A stretch of 34,178 bases of DNA from a bacterium (GCA_018646105.1 JABGVJ010000048.1:1-34178), one strand, 5' to 3'. Shown: positions 5,945 through 15,205, numbered from the stretch's first letter. Notes: generated from the sequence alone by a model not told the origin. Numbers and translations: made by a program.

Positions 5945-8584
5945 ATGACAACTATGCAAAAAAAGAAAGTGTATTTTTTTGGCAACAAAAAAGCAGAAGG
6001 CAACGCTACGATGCGTAATGATTTAGGAGGTAAAGGAGCGAATTTGGCAGAAATGACTAATTTGGGGATACCGGTTCCTCCTGGTTTTACGATTTCTACG
6101 GATGAATGTAATAGTTATTATGAGAATAATCAGCAATTGTCTGCGGCGTTATTGAAAGAAATAGATGAGAATTTAGAAAAAGTTGAACAGTCCATGGGCT
6201 TGAAGTTTGGTAGTCAAGATGATCCTTTATTGTTTTCTGTTCGGTCTGGGGCAAGAGTTTCTATGCCTGGGATGATGGATACGGTTTTGAATTTGGGACT
6301 TAATGATGTTTCGGTTGAGGGATTAGCTAAAAAATCAGGGTCTGCAAGATTTGCTTATGATAGTTATCGACGTTTTATTCAAATGTTTTCAAATGTAGTT
6401 TTAGATTTGGAACATGGCGCGTTTGAAAAGATTTTGGAAAAGACAAAAGACAGCAGAGGTGTTACACAGGACACAGACTTGACTGTAGAAGATTTGAAAG
6501 GAATTGTGGCTCAATACAAAGCTTATCTGAAAGATAAAGGAATTGGGTTTCCTCAAGATCCTAAAGAACAATTGAAATTAGCAATTGGCGCGGTTTTTAG
6601 GTCTTGGAATGTGGATAGAGCGATTAAATATAGAAAAATTAATAAAATTTCTGCGGAATGGGGTACTGCTGTTAATGTGCAGGCGATGGTTTTTGGTAAT
6701 ATGGGCGAAACTTCAGGTACTGGAGTAGCTTTTACTAGAGATCCTGGTACAGGCGAGAAAAAGTTTTTTGGTGAATTTTTGATGAATGCTCAAGGCGAAG
6801 ACGTAGTTGCTGGGATCAGAACTCCACAACCAATTTTGGAATTAAAAAATACAATGCCATCAGCATATCAGGAATTAGAAGATATTTATCTAAAACTTGA
6901 AAATCATTTTACGGATATGCAAGATTTGGAATTTACGATTCAAGACAAAAAACTGTTTTTATTACAAACTAGAAATGGTAAAAGAACCGCGCCTGCAGCT
7001 GTAAAAGTAGCTGTAGATATGGTTAAAGAAGGTATGATTTCCAAGAAAACAGCTTTGATGAGAGTTGATCCAGAACAGATTAACCAACTTTTACATCCGA
7101 TGATTGATCCTAAAGCTCAGGTTAAAGTTATTGCAAAAGGGTTACCAGCTTCTCCTGGTGCTGCTGTGGGTAAGGTTGTGTTTACAGCCCATGAAGCAGA
7201 AGAATGGATTGAAAAAGGTGAAAAGGTTATTTTGGTAAGAGAAGAAACTTCGCCTGAAGATATTGGTGGTATGCACGTGGCCCAAGGAATTTTGACGGCA
7301 AGAGGCGGAATGACAAGTCATGCTGCGGTAGTTGCTAGAGGAATGGGTAAATGTTGTGTAGCTGGTTGTGGAGCTTGTGATATTAATGAAAATACGAAGT
7401 TATTGAAAGTGGGATCTTTAGAAATCAAAGAAGGTGATTATATCACTTTAAATGGCTCTAAAGGTGAAGTTATTTTGGGACAGGTACCTTTGATTAAAGC
7501 TGAGCTTTCCGGAGAATTTGGTGAATTAATGCAATGGACGGATGAGTTTAGAAGATTAAAGGTTAGAACAAATGCGGAAACTCCTTTAGATGCTAAAGTT
7601 GCTAAAACATTTGGCGCGGAAGGTATTGGACTTTGTAGAACAGAACATATGTTTTTTGAAGGCGATAGAATTAAAGCTGTTAGAGAAATGATTTTGGCAA
7701 ATAATGAAACAGATAGAAGAAAAGCTTTGGATAAATTATTGCCAATACAGAAAAAAGATTTTCTGGAATTGTTTCAAGTAATGAGAGGGTTGCCTGTAAC
7801 TATTAGACTTTTGGATCCGCCATTACATGAATTTGTGCCGCATGAAGCAGAAGCTCAACAGGAAATGGCTAAAGAAATGGGTATTACCGTTGCGGAAGTT
7901 AAAGCTAAAGTGGATAAATTAAGCGAATTTAATCCGATGTTGGGACATAGAGGTTGTCGTCTGGCTGTTACATATCCTGAAATTTGCGAAATGCAAACTA
8001 GAGCGATTATTGAAGCGGCTATTGACGCGAGCCAGGCAGGTGTTTCTGTAGAACCTGAAATTATGGTGCCTTTAGTAAGTGAAGTTAATGAGTTGTCTAC
8101 GTTAAGACAATTAATTAAAGATGTTGCTGATGCGGTTATTAAAGAAAAAGGCGTTAAACTTAATTATACGATTGGTACAATGATTGAAATCCCTAGGGCA
8201 GCGTTAACGGCAGATTTGATAGCAGAAGAAGCTGATTTCTTTTCATATGGGACTAATGATTTGACGCAAATGAGTTTTGGTTTATCAAGAGATGATTCTG
8301 GTTCTTTTTTACCAGAATATGTGGAAAAAGGTATTTTGAAAGACGATCCTTTTCAAGTGTTAGACCAGACCGGTGTTGGTAGATTGATTGAGTATTCTTT
8401 TGAAAAAGCAAGAAAAGTTAAACCTAATTTAAAGATAGGTATTTGTGGAGAACATGGTGGAGAACCTAGTTCTGTAGAGTATTGTCATAGAGTAGGGTTT
8501 AATTATGTTTCTTGTTCGCCATATAGAGTTCCGATTGCTAGATTGGCTGCGGCACAAGCTGTTATTAAGGAGACCTTAGCGTAA
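5945..8584 (+). CDS. ppdK: Pyruvate, phosphate dikinase
   Basis: 879 residues, full length for bacterial PPDK. It interconverts pyruvate, ATP and phosphate with PEP, AMP and pyrophosphate. The N-terminal ATP-grasp domain opens with GGKGANLAEMTNLGIPVPPG. The swivelling phosphohistidine domain carries GGMTSHAAVVARGMGK with His459 as phosphate carrier and Thr457 two residues earlier, the position regulated in plants. The C-terminal PEP/pyruvate barrel holds IEIPRAALTA, SYGTNDLTQM and GICGEHGG with catalytic Cys834. The enzyme is common in anaerobes that use pyrophosphate to spare ATP. A ribosome site (AAGAAGGG, about 5929-5936) precedes the ATG. It is followed 6 bases later by dnaG, an odd partner; a hairpin inside dnaG may separate their expression. 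Confidence 0.97.
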   Translation: MTTMQKKKVYFFGNKKAEGNATMRNDLGGKGANLAEMTNLGIPVPPGFTISTDECNSYYENNQQLSAALLKEIDENLEKVEQSMGLKFGSQDDPLLFSVRSGARVSMPGMMDTVLNLGLNDVSVEGLAKKSGSARFAYDSYRRFIQMFSNVVLDLEHGAFEKILEKTKDSRGVTQDTDLTVEDLKGIVAQYKAYLKDKGIGFPQDPKEQLKLAIGAVFRSWNVDRAIKYRKINKISAEWGTAVNVQAMVFGNMGETSGTGVAFTRDPGTGEKKFFGEFLMNAQGEDVVAGIRTPQPILELKNTMPSAYQELEDIYLKLENHFTDMQDLEFTIQDKKLFLLQTRNGKRTAPAAVKVAVDMVKEGMISKKTALMRVDPEQINQLLHPMIDPKAQVKVIAKGLPASPGAAVGKVVFTAHEAEEWIEKGEKVILVREETSPEDIGGMHVAQGILTARGGMTSHAAVVARGMGKCCVAGCGACDINENTKLLKVGSLEIKEGDYITLNGSKGEVILGQVPLIKAELSGEFGELMQWTDEFRRLKVRTNAETPLDAKVAKTFGAEGIGLCRTEHMFFEGDRIKAVREMILANNETDRRKALDKLLPIQKKDFLELFQVMRGLPVTIRLLDPPLHEFVPHEAEAQQEMAKEMGITVAEVKAKVDKLSEFNPMLGHRGCRLAVTYPEICEMQTRAIIEAAIDASQAGVSVEPEIMVPLVSEVNELSTLRQLIKDVADAVIKEKGVKLNYTIGTMIEIPRAALTADLIAEEADFFSYGTNDLTQMSFGLSRDDSGSFLPEYVEKGILKDDPFQVLDQTGVGRLIEYSFEKARKVKPNLKIGICGEHGGEPSSVEYCHRVGFNYVSCSPYRVPIARLAAAQAVIKETLA

Positions 8585-8590
8585 CATTGA

Positions 8591-10330
8591 ATGCTTGCTC
8601 AAAAAACAATAGAACAGGTTAAATCTTATACAGATATTGTTAATATCATATCTGAATATGTAACCCTTAAAAAAAAGGGCACAAACTACGTTGGTTTGTG
8701 CCCTTTTCATTCTGAAAAAACCCCGTCTTTTGTGGTAAGTCCTGAAAAATTGATATGGCATTGTTTTGGTTGCCATAGCTCTGGGGATCTTATTGCCTTT
8801 ATTATGAAGATAGATAATTTGACTTTTACAGAAGCGGTGAAAGAGCTGGCTAGAAAAATCGGGGTAGAAATTGTTGAGGAACAAAAATCAGAGTTTCAAC
8901 ATTATCGTAATAATCGTGATGAAAAAGATAAAGAAAGTATTTTAGAAGTATTGTGTCTGGCTAGAGAGTTTTGGATAAACGAATTACAGAAAAATCAAAA
9001 TGCAAGAGAATATTTGTTGGCTAGAGGATTATCTTTAGAAACAATGAAGACATTTCATGTGGGTTATGCGGACGCAAGGTCTAGTCTGTTGCCTTATTTA
9101 TTGTCAAAAGGATTTAGTAAAGAGTTTTTAAATAAAAGTGGTTTGTTGTACAAAACAGAATCCGAAGAGTATATCCTGAGGTTTCGAGGGCGCGTAATAT
9201 TTCCGGTATTGGATCATTTTGGAAGGACGTTGGGTTTTGGGGGTAGGATTTTGACCCCTAGAGAAAATACAGCTAAATATTTAAATTCACCGGAAACAAT
9301 TTTATTTAATAAAAGAAAGCTTTTTTATGCGCTGGATCAGGCCCAAAAACATATTAAACAAAATGGGTTTGTATTGGTAATGGAAGGGTATATGGATGTT
9401 TTAATGGCGCATATGTATGGTTTTAAAAATAGTGTGGCTACGATGGGGACAGCGTTGACCAATGAACATGCTCGTTTGATTAAGAGATTTACGACGAAAG
9501 TTTTTTTGGCTATGGACAGTGACGCGGCAGGTCAAGAAGCAGTTGAGAGAAGTTATAAAGTTTTGAGAAGTATGAATTTAGAGGTTAAGGTGATATGTTT
9601 TCCGGAAAAGGATCCGGCAGATGTTTTATTAAATAAAGGAAAAGATTTTTTTCAGCAGTTAGTGGATAGCCCGATTAATATGATTGATTTTGTTTTAGAT
9701 AATTGTTTAAAAAAATATGATATAGACAAAATAGAAAATGTGTCTAAAGTGATTGAAAAGCTAATTCCTTTTTTGAGAAGTGAGACGGACCCTATCATTC
9801 AAAATTATTTCATTAAAAATTTATCCACTAAATTAAAAGTAGAAAAAGAATTAATTGTAGCGAAAATAAGGAAAAGTAGTTATAATATTTCAAATCGTCT
9901 TAATTACGCTAAAATTTCTAGAAAAAATAAGTATCAGCAAGCAGAAGAATTTTTAATTTACGCAATCGTTCATGACTTAGATAAAAGAGCTGAAGTGAAA
10001 AAGGTTTTAAACGTAGAACTTATTAGTGAAGAGCATAGAGATTTAGTTTTATTGATATTAGATAGTGAATTGATAGGAACCGAATTATTAAATAATGTTA
10101 CGTTGGAGAAATTGCAGAACATATTGAACGGTATTTTGATAGGGCAGGATTTAAAGAATAAGATTGTTAAAACGGTAGATTGGCAGCAATGTTTGGATTT
10201 GTTTGGGGGATATGATAAAAAGCAAAGAATCAAAGAAATTAAAGAAGAGTTGAAAATATTAGAAGAACGAGGTGACGAAGCAGGAGGGATAAAGTTATTA
10301 AGCGAGTTACATAATCTTGTGATTAAATAA
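8591..10330 (+). CDS. dnaG: DNA primase
   Basis: 579 residues. The N-terminal CHC2 zinc finger is complete (Cys37, His40, Cys58, Cys61 in CPFH and HCFGC). The RNA polymerase core with TOPRIM follows: EGYMD with Glu265, and [11 protein letters not shown] with Asp309 and Asp311, the metal-binding residues. The C-terminal 150 residues are the variable helicase-interacting part. DnaG makes RNA primers for replication. The ATG at 8591 is the only start in frame, because a stop (8588-8590) immediately precedes it. The nearest good ribosome site, AAGGAG, lies about 18 bases upstream within the end of ppdK, so initiation may depend on translation from ppdK. dnaG-rpoD order is a conserved bacterial arrangement. 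A 14-bp hairpin lies in codons 28-39. Confidence 0.96.
   Translation: MLAQKTIEQVKSYTDIVNIISEYVTLKKKGTNYVGLCPFHSEKTPSFVVSPEKLIWHCFGCHSSGDLIAFIMKIDNLTFTEAVKELARKIGVEIVEEQKSEFQHYRNNRDEKDKESILEVLCLAREFWINELQKNQNAREYLLARGLSLETMKTFHVGYADARSSLLPYLLSKGFSKEFLNKSGLLYKTESEEYILRFRGRVIFPVLDHFGRTLGFGGRILTPRENTAKYLNSPETILFNKRKLFYALDQAQKHIKQNGFVLVMEGYMDVLMAHMYGFKNSVATMGTALTNEHARLIKRFTTKVFLAMDSDAAGQEAVERSYKVLRSMNLEVKVICFPEKDPADVLLNKGKDFFQQLVDSPINMIDFVLDNCLKKYDIDKIENVSKVIEKLIPFLRSETDPIIQNYFIKNLSTKLKVEKELIVAKIRKSSYNISNRLNYAKISRKNKYQQAEEFLIYAIVHDLDKRAEVKKVLNVELISEEHRDLVLLILDSELIGTELLNNVTLEKLQNILNGILIGQDLKNKIVKTVDWQQCLDLFGGYDKKQRIKEIKEELKILEERGDEAGGIKLLSELHNLVIK
8673..8707 (+). promoter_or_regulatory. Terminator-like hairpin inside the 5' end of dnaG
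   Basis: AAAAGGGCACAAAC (8673-8686) pairs perfectly over 14 bp with GTTTGTGCCCTTTT (8694-8707), loop TACGTTG. It ends in four T and is preceded by an A run, so it resembles a short-tailed intrinsic terminator usable in both directions. It lies 89-123 bases after the ppdK stop and within conserved dnaG codons, including zinc ligand Cys37. It could attenuate read-through from ppdK into dnaG-rpoD, or form the 3' end of ppdK mRNA. Confidence 0.6.
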
Positions 10331-10344
10331 ACGGGAGGTTTAAT

Positions 10345-11334
10345 ATGGCCGATATTCAGTCCGATGTTTTTGTAGGGAATATTAATCGAGGAACTGGAGT
10401 TTCTGTTGATGCTGAGGAAAAAGATTTTGTTCCTGATAATGTTGTTTCTGCTGATGTAGTTGTATCTAAAATTTTAAATGTGGGCCGAGGTTCTTTGTCT
10501 TCCAATTTAAATAGTGATGATGCGGTTAAGGTTTATTTGAAAGAAATTGGTAAAGTTGGATTATTAACTAAAGAAGATGAATATGGTTTGTCTCAGAAAG
10601 TGGAAGAAGGAGATATTGGTAGTAAGGATAAATTGATTGTTTCTAATTTAAGATTAGTGGTTAGTATTGCTAAAAAATATACTGGTAGAGGAATTTTATT
10701 TTTAGATCTTATTCAAGAAGGTAATTTGGGACTTATTAGAGCAGTAGAAAAATTTGATTATACTAAAGGATATAAGTTTAGTACGTATGCGACCTGGTGG
10801 ATAAGGCAAGCTATAACAAGAGCGATTGCAGATCAAGCGCGTACTATTAGAATCCCGGTGCATATGGTAGAGACTATTAATAGATTAAGAAAAGTGTCTA
10901 GGCAGTTGTTTCAGGAGTTGTCTAGGAAACCTAATGAACAGGAGCTGTCAAAGCGGATAGGTCTGTCTGTAGATAAGGTGAAAGAGGTGATTAAAATTGC
11001 CCAGGTTCCTTTATCGTTAGAAACGCCGGTAGGTGAAGAGGATGGGTATTCTATAGGTGATTTAGTAGAAGATGTATCTTGGGAGGTTCCGGAAAAAACT
11101 ATGGTTAGGGATTCTTTAAAAGATGATTTGGAAGAAGTCATGGTGGATTTAACAGAAAGAGAAAGTCGGATTTTAAAATTGAGATTTGGAATTGAAGATG
11201 GTCATCCGCGTACTTTGGAAGAAGTTGGTCGGATTTATAATGTAACGAGAGAACGTATTCGTCAAATTGTAGCTAAAGCTTTACAGAAGCTGAGACACCC
11301 TAAGAGGCTTGTTAAATTAGAAGAATATTTGTAA
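10345..11334 (+). CDS. rpoD: Primary RNA polymerase sigma factor (sigma-70/RpoD type)
   Basis: 329 residues with all core regions. Region 1.2 starts near [18 protein letters not shown]. Region 2 holds [33 protein letters not shown] and [17 protein letters not shown] for -10 recognition and melting. Region 3 contains [14 protein letters not shown]. Region 4 contains [15 protein letters not shown] and the helix-turn-helix [19 protein letters not shown] for -35 contact. The first 60 residues are short and acidic and do not look like a full region 1.1, as in short primary sigma factors of Firmicutes and Cyanobacteria. A clear GGGAGG precedes the ATG. It follows dnaG by 14 bases, and a tRNA follows 21 bases after its stop. 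Confidence 0.94.
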   Translation: MADIQSDVFVGNINRGTGVSVDAEEKDFVPDNVVSADVVVSKILNVGRGSLSSNLNSDDAVKVYLKEIGKVGLLTKEDEYGLSQKVEEGDIGSKDKLIVSNLRLVVSIAKKYTGRGILFLDLIQEGNLGLIRAVEKFDYTKGYKFSTYATWWIRQAITRAIADQARTIRIPVHMVETINRLRKVSRQLFQELSRKPNEQELSKRIGLSVDKVKEVIKIAQVPLSLETPVGEEDGYSIGDLVEDVSWEVPEKTMVRDSLKDDLEEVMVDLTERESRILKLRFGIEDGHPRTLEEVGRIYNVTRERIRQIVAKALQKLRHPKRLVKLEEYL

Positions 11335-11355
11335 ACTGAAGTTTGTTTTTTTGTG

Positions 11356-11432
<77 letters not shown>

Positions 11433-11463
11433 GCTAAAAAGTGAACAGAGTGAACTTTTTAGC
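11433..11463. terminator. Bidirectional hairpin between the CAU tRNA and smpB
   Basis: GCTAAAAAGT (11433-11442) pairs with ACTTTTTAGC (11454-11463), starting at the base after the tRNA CCA. The smpB stop codon (minus strand, 11459-11461) lies within the right arm. The A/T runs are part of the stem, so either strand reads an A-rich arm, a loop, then a U-rich arm. It probably ends both convergent transcripts. Confidence 0.6.
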
Positions 11464-11935
11464 CCCTACCCCTAATTCTCACCGCGATTTCTTTTTGGAG
11501 AGTTTTTTCTTTAAGGGATTCACGTTTATCAAAAAGTTTTTTTGGTTTTCCTAGGCCTAGTTCTATTTTTACATTTTGATTTTTAAAATAAAGATTTAAA
11601 GGGATTAAGCTAAATCCTTTGATGGTAATTTTGTCTGTTATTTTTTTTATTTCAGTTTTATGCAACAGTAGTTTTCGGTCTCGTGTGGGACTGAGATTTT
11701 GATAAGATGCTTCAAGATAAGGGGGGATATGGCAATTAATAAGCCATATTTCGTTTTTAATAATTTTGCCGTAGCTTTCTTGTAAGGTTGTTTTTCCAGC
11801 GCGAATGGATTTTGCTTCATAACCTTTTAAAACTATGCCGGCCTCATACTTTTCCAGAATAAGGTAATTAAAAAAAGCTTTTTTGTTGGTAGCAATATTT
11901 TTTTTAGTATTTAAAGTTTTTTTTGTTTTGTTCAT
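11459..11935 (-). CDS. smpB: SsrA-binding protein SmpB
   Basis: 158 residues of the SmpB fold: NKKAFFNYLILEKYEAGIVL, the EAKSIRAGKTTLQESYGKI signature, NCHIPPYLEASYQN and LLLHKTEIKKI, then a basic C-terminal tail (about 128-158) that becomes helical in the ribosomal mRNA channel. SmpB delivers tmRNA (SsrA) to ribosomes stalled on messages lacking a stop. The tmRNA gene is not in the window. In this genome rescue may matter more than usual, because tRNA excision can cut ftsH mRNA upstream of its stop codon (see tRNA-Pro). It is divergent from the ftsL-like gene and convergent with the CAU tRNA. Confidence 0.94.
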   Translation of the reverse strand: MNKTKKTLNTKKNIATNKKAFFNYLILEKYEAGIVLKGYEAKSIRAGKTTLQESYGKIIKNEIWLINCHIPPYLEASYQNLSPTRDRKLLLHKTEIKKITDKITIKGFSLIPLNLYFKNQNVKIELGLGKPKKLFDKRESLKEKTLQKEIAVRIRGRG

Positions 11936-11972
11936 TTTTATTTTTTTTCTATTAAAATAACTTAATGAGATA

Positions 11973-11981
11973 TGTTATACT
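11973..11981 (+). promoter_or_regulatory. Extended -10 promoter for the ftsL-ftsI pair
   Basis: TGTTATACT is an extended -10 (TGn plus TATACT) in the gap between divergent smpB and ftsL. A weak -35 (TTAAAA, 11952-11957) lies 18 bases upstream. The start site would be near 11988, leaving a 55-base leader before the GTG at 12044. Confidence 0.45.
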
Positions 11982-12043
11982 CAAACCAAATTTATAGTAA
12001 AGAATGATGTTATTTTCTAATTATAGAATAAGAGGCGCAGCAA

Positions 12044-12340
12044 GTGAAGATGAAAAGTGGATTAAGAAGAAGAATGTTTTATTTTGTTATATATTTAGGA
12101 ATATTTTTAATTGCTATTTTGGGTTTGGTGTTTAACATTAAAACAGATCGAATTAATAATCAGACTCAAAAATTGAAAACCCGGTTAGTTGTTTTACAAG
12201 AAGATAATAGAAAAATGAGGTTGAAGATTTTAGATGCGACTACTTTGGCGAATATTGAAGAAAAAGCACGTAATGAACTTAAGATGCGTTTTGTGAAGAA
12301 TATAAACTATATAATGATAAAAAAATATGCTCAAGATTAA
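12044..12340 (+). CDS. FtsL/DivIC-like septum protein
   Basis: 98 residues with the FtsL/DivIC plan: a short basic cytoplasmic head (KSGLRRR), one membrane segment (about 12-35, FVIYLGIFLIAILGLVF), a coiled coil (about 40-72, NNQTQKLKTRLVVLQEDNRKMR) and a short C-terminal part (ATLANIEEKAR...LKM). Such proteins form a trimer with FtsQ/DivIB that activates the septal FtsW-FtsI synthase. It overlaps the ftsI gene by 14 bases, which makes FtsL the likelier member. GTG at 12044 has AGAGG about 9 bases upstream; ATG at 12050 is the alternative. The usual neighbours mraZ and mraW (rsmH) are not upstream, so the division cluster is rearranged here. Confidence 0.72.
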   Translation: MKMKSGLRRRMFYFVIYLGIFLIAILGLVFNIKTDRINNQTQKLKTRLVVLQEDNRKMRLKILDATTLANIEEKARNELKMRFVKNINYIMIKKYAQD

Positions 12341-14042
12341 TTTAAAATTAAAAATTTTTGTTTTCTTTTTTTGTTTGATACCTATTTTATTTATGGTGCG
12401 TCTGTTTTATTTGCAGGTTTTAAGCGGAGATAAATTTAAAAGAAGAGCAGAAGATCAGGTCAAAAGAATTATCAAGGTTTTGCCAAGACGGGGAAGTATT
12501 TATACGAGAAATGAGGCGCCATTAGCCCTGACTAAAAAAGTATACTCTCTTTATGCTATTCCTGCGCAAATTACTAATAAATATGTGACGGTTAAAGGTT
12601 TGAGCCCTGTTTTAGGGATGAAGCAAGCAACGTTATTTCGTAAATTAAATTCCAAAGCTCCTTTTTTATGGATTAAACGAAAGTTGGAAGAAGATGTTTA
12701 TCAGAAAATTTTGCGTTTGGATTTAAAGGGAATTAACTTTATGGAAGAAGAAAAAAGAATTTATCCTAAACAGAATTTAGGAGCTCATTTTTTGGGATTT
12801 GTAGGAATTGATAATCAAGGATTGGGTGGTGTTGAATATAAGTTTGATAAATTGTTATCAGGAACTCCAGGCGAGGTTATTTTGGAGAGTGATCCTCGTG
12901 GGGTGCAGATTAGTAGCGGAACTAGGAAAGTGCGGCAAAGTTACGATGGTGGGGATATTTATGCTACTTTGGATGAGTTTATACAGTATTCTGCTCAAAA
13001 ACATTTGAAAGAAGGGGTTGAAGCTAATCAGGCAGAGGGTGGACAAGTAATCGTAATGAATCCTAATACAGGTGAGGTTTTGGGGTTGGCTATATATCCG
13101 GATTTCAATCCTAATAAATATTATGAATATAAAACAGCTGATTTGCGGAATAAAGCAGTGACGGATATTTTTGAGCCAGGATCAATTTTTAAGGTGGTGA
13201 CTATTTCTTCGGCGTTAGAAGAGGGTGTAGTGAAACCTGATTCTGTTTTTGAAGTGCCAGAGAAAATTAGAGTGCGGGACCGAGTTATAAAGGAAGCGCA
13301 TGCCAGAAAAGAAGGGGAATCGGATAAAAAAACAGTACGTGATATTTTGAGGGAATCTTTAAACGTGGGTACGGTATTGGTGTCTCAAGAATTAGGTAAA
13401 GAGCGTTTTTATAAATATATTAAAATGTTTGGGTTTGGAACTCATACAAAAATAGAGTTGCCGGCGGAATCTAAAGGTATTTTTAAGTCTATGCGGCGTT
13501 GGAATGATTTGGATAGTGCGATGGCTTCTTTTGGGCAAGGAATTGGCGTGACTTCTTTACAAATTGCTACAGCTGTTTCTGTTATTGCTAATGGAGGTAT
13601 TTTGGTAAAACCTAAGGTTGTGAATCATTTTATAACTAATGATAGTAAATCGGTGATTCATATACCTTATGTAAATAGAGGGCGAATTTTAAGTAAAAAA
13701 ACAGCGTTTGAAGTTAGAGAGATGATGAGATTGGTAGTAGAAGAGGGAACAGGGACTACGGCGAAAATTCCTGGTTATAGTATAGCTGGTAAAACAGGGA
13801 CGGCGCAGAAAGCTGGTCAGGGAGGCGTGGGATATTTGAAAGGGAAGTATGTTGCTTCTTTTATTGGCTTTTTTCCGGTGCGTAATCCTGAAATTTTGAT
13901 TTTGGTATTAGTCGATTCTCCTCAAAAATCGATTTGGGGTGGAACGGTAGCTGCTCCTATTTTTAAGAAAATAACCTTGGATTTGATTGATTATTTAAAT
14001 ATGACTCCTGATGTGGATTTGATTCCCCCGTTTTCTGGTTAG
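12327..14042 (+). CDS. ftsI: Septal peptidoglycan transpeptidase FtsI (class B penicillin-binding protein)
   Basis: 571 residues. A short cytoplasmic head and one membrane anchor (about 9-31) precede a pedestal domain containing LPRRGSIYTRN and QNLGAHFLGFVG. The transpeptidase carries the three active-site motifs: Ser286-Ile-Phe-Lys289 in EPGSIFKVVT, Ser344-Leu-Asn346 in ESLNVGT, and Lys489-Thr-Gly491 in IAGKTGTAQKAG. There is no PASTA domain. It cross-links septal peptidoglycan as partner of FtsW. Lying directly after an FtsL-like gene supports FtsI over the elongation enzyme PBP2. The stop overlaps the convergent glmU-like gene by 4 bases. Confidence 0.92.
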   Translation: MLKINLKLKIFVFFFCLIPILFMVRLFYLQVLSGDKFKRRAEDQVKRIIKVLPRRGSIYTRNEAPLALTKKVYSLYAIPAQITNKYVTVKGLSPVLGMKQATLFRKLNSKAPFLWIKRKLEEDVYQKILRLDLKGINFMEEEKRIYPKQNLGAHFLGFVGIDNQGLGGVEYKFDKLLSGTPGEVILESDPRGVQISSGTRKVRQSYDGGDIYATLDEFIQYSAQKHLKEGVEANQAEGGQVIVMNPNTGEVLGLAIYPDFNPNKYYEYKTADLRNKAVTDIFEPGSIFKVVTISSALEEGVVKPDSVFEVPEKIRVRDRVIKEAHARKEGESDKKTVRDILRESLNVGTVLVSQELGKERFYKYIKMFGFGTHTKIELPAESKGIFKSMRRWNDLDSAMASFGQGIGVTSLQIATAVSVIANGGILVKPKVVNHFITNDSKSVIHIPYVNRGRILSKKTAFEVREMMRLVVEEGTGTTAKIPGYSIAGKTGTAQKAGQGGVGYLKGKYVASFIGFFPVRNPEILILVLVDSPQKSIWGGTVAAPIFKKITLDLIDYLNMTPDVDLIPPFSG

Positions 14043-15004
14043 CCTTTTGCGTTTATATGGGAAAAAGGTGGTATTTCCTGATTGTTTTTAATTTTGCCGT
14101 TATTGATGTAGGTGTGTGGTTTAATAATGCAATTAGTACCAATTTGGCTGTTTCCTTCAATCATGGTGTAAGGATAGATAATGGTGTCATGACCTATTTT
14201 TACGGTGGAGTCTATAAAGGTGGTTTGGGGATCAATGATGGTGACGCCTTCTTGCATGAAATGTAGATTATTTTGTTTGTAGATGATTTGGTTTATTTTA
14301 GCAAGGTCCATGCGCGTATTAATGCCGATGGCTTGATTGTGATCCGGGGTACAGTAGGCCTCGATATGCTCACCTTGTTGTTTTAAAATATGAATAACAT
14401 CTGTTAAATAATATTCGTTTTGTTTGTTGGTATTGTTAGTATTTTGGAGAGCCTTAAATAATTGTTGGCTTTGAAAACAATAGATACCGGTATTGATTTC
14501 TTGGATACTTAATTCTTTTTTAGAACAATCTTTAGCTTCTTTAATGCCGGTAACGGTGCCCATTTTTCCGCGTAAAATTCTCCCATAGTTTGCTGGCTCA
14601 GGCATTTTGGTGGTTAGGATTGTGCCAGAAGCATTGGATTCTTTGTGAATGGCTAAAAGATTTTCAATGGTTTCTTGTTTAATGAGCGGGCAGTCTCCTG
14701 CTAAGATGATAAGCGTTTCATTTTCATTTAAATTTAAAAGAGATTTGGTTTGCATGACAGCGTGTCCTGTACCAAGTTGTTCTTTTTGTAGCGCGTATGT
14801 AACTTGAGGATGTTTTGTTATTTTTTTTATGAGGTTTGCTTGATGCCCAATAATGAGAATTGCTTCTTCGGCACCTAGATTTAAAACCGTGTTAATAACA
14901 TAATTTACAATAGGGGTGCCGGCTATGTTATGCGCTACTTTTAAGATTTCTGATTTCATACGGGTGCCTTTGCCAGCAGCTAAAATTAAAGCTTTAAATT
15001 TCAT
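14039..15004 (-). CDS. GlmU-like N-acetylglucosamine-1-phosphate uridyltransferase with shortened C-terminus
   Basis: 321 residues, against about 450-460 for GlmU. The nucleotidyltransferase half is complete: LILAAGKGTRMKS at the start, KEQLGTGHAV (about 74-83), AGDCPLI with Asp104, NYGRI and NTGIYCF. It begins like GlmU but the usual Pro-Lys in MKSxxPK reads Leu21-Lys22. After about 250 only three or four left-handed beta-helix turns remain (TFIDSTVKIGHDTIIYPY, IGTNCIIKPH) before IPPFSHINAKG and the stop. The second helix half with the acetyltransferase catalytic histidine and acetyl-CoA site is missing. It should make UDP-sugar from a GlcNAc-1-phosphate-like substrate but cannot acetylate GlcN-1-P itself. 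It has its own promoter, divergent from the radical SAM gene. Confidence 0.8.
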   Translation of the reverse strand: MKFKALILAAGKGTRMKSEILKVAHNIAGTPIVNYVINTVLNLGAEEAILIIGHQANLIKKITKHPQVTYALQKEQLGTGHAVMQTKSLLNLNENETLIILAGDCPLIKQETIENLLAIHKESNASGTILTTKMPEPANYGRILRGKMGTVTGIKEAKDCSKKELSIQEINTGIYCFQSQQLFKALQNTNNTNKQNEYYLTDVIHILKQQGEHIEAYCTPDHNQAIGINTRMDLAKINQIIYKQNNLHFMQEGVTIIDPQTTFIDSTVKIGHDTIIYPYTMIEGNSQIGTNCIIKPHTYINNGKIKNNQEIPPFSHINAKG

Positions 15005-15059
15005 TTTTTACTCCTTTAGACATTTGTTATTACCGTGGTTGGCAATAGATTAGTCTTTT

Positions 15060-15088
15060 ATTATAGTATAATATTAAAGCTGTCGCAA
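15060..15088 (-). promoter_or_regulatory. Candidate promoter for the glmU-like gene
   Basis: On the minus strand TTGCGA (15088-15083) is followed after 17 bases by TATAAT (15065-15060), about 55 bases before the ATG. AAAGGAG sits just upstream of that start. A sigma-70 match of 4/6 and 6/6. Confidence 0.45.
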
Positions 15089-15110
15089 AATATAGGTTCT
15101 TGGGATTTTA

Positions 15111-15154
15111 GAAGGGCCCTTCCACTAGATTAACAGAGTGAAAAATGCTATAAT
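15111..15154 (+). promoter_or_regulatory. Extended -10 promoter and 12-bp palindrome ahead of the export-gene run
   Basis: TGCTATAAT (15146-15154) is a perfect extended -10 box, about 50 bases before the radical SAM start. The perfect palindrome GAAGGGCCCTTC (15111-15122) lies at about -45 to -50, a typical place for a regulator site. It looks like a housekeeping sigma promoter rather than a FliA (TAAA/GCCGATAA) promoter, as expected for early flagellar genes. Confidence 0.42.
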
Positions 15155-15205
15155 TATAGATTCAAAGATAAGTTTTTTAGAATGAAAAGGAGTTGAATTT
15201 TTAAA

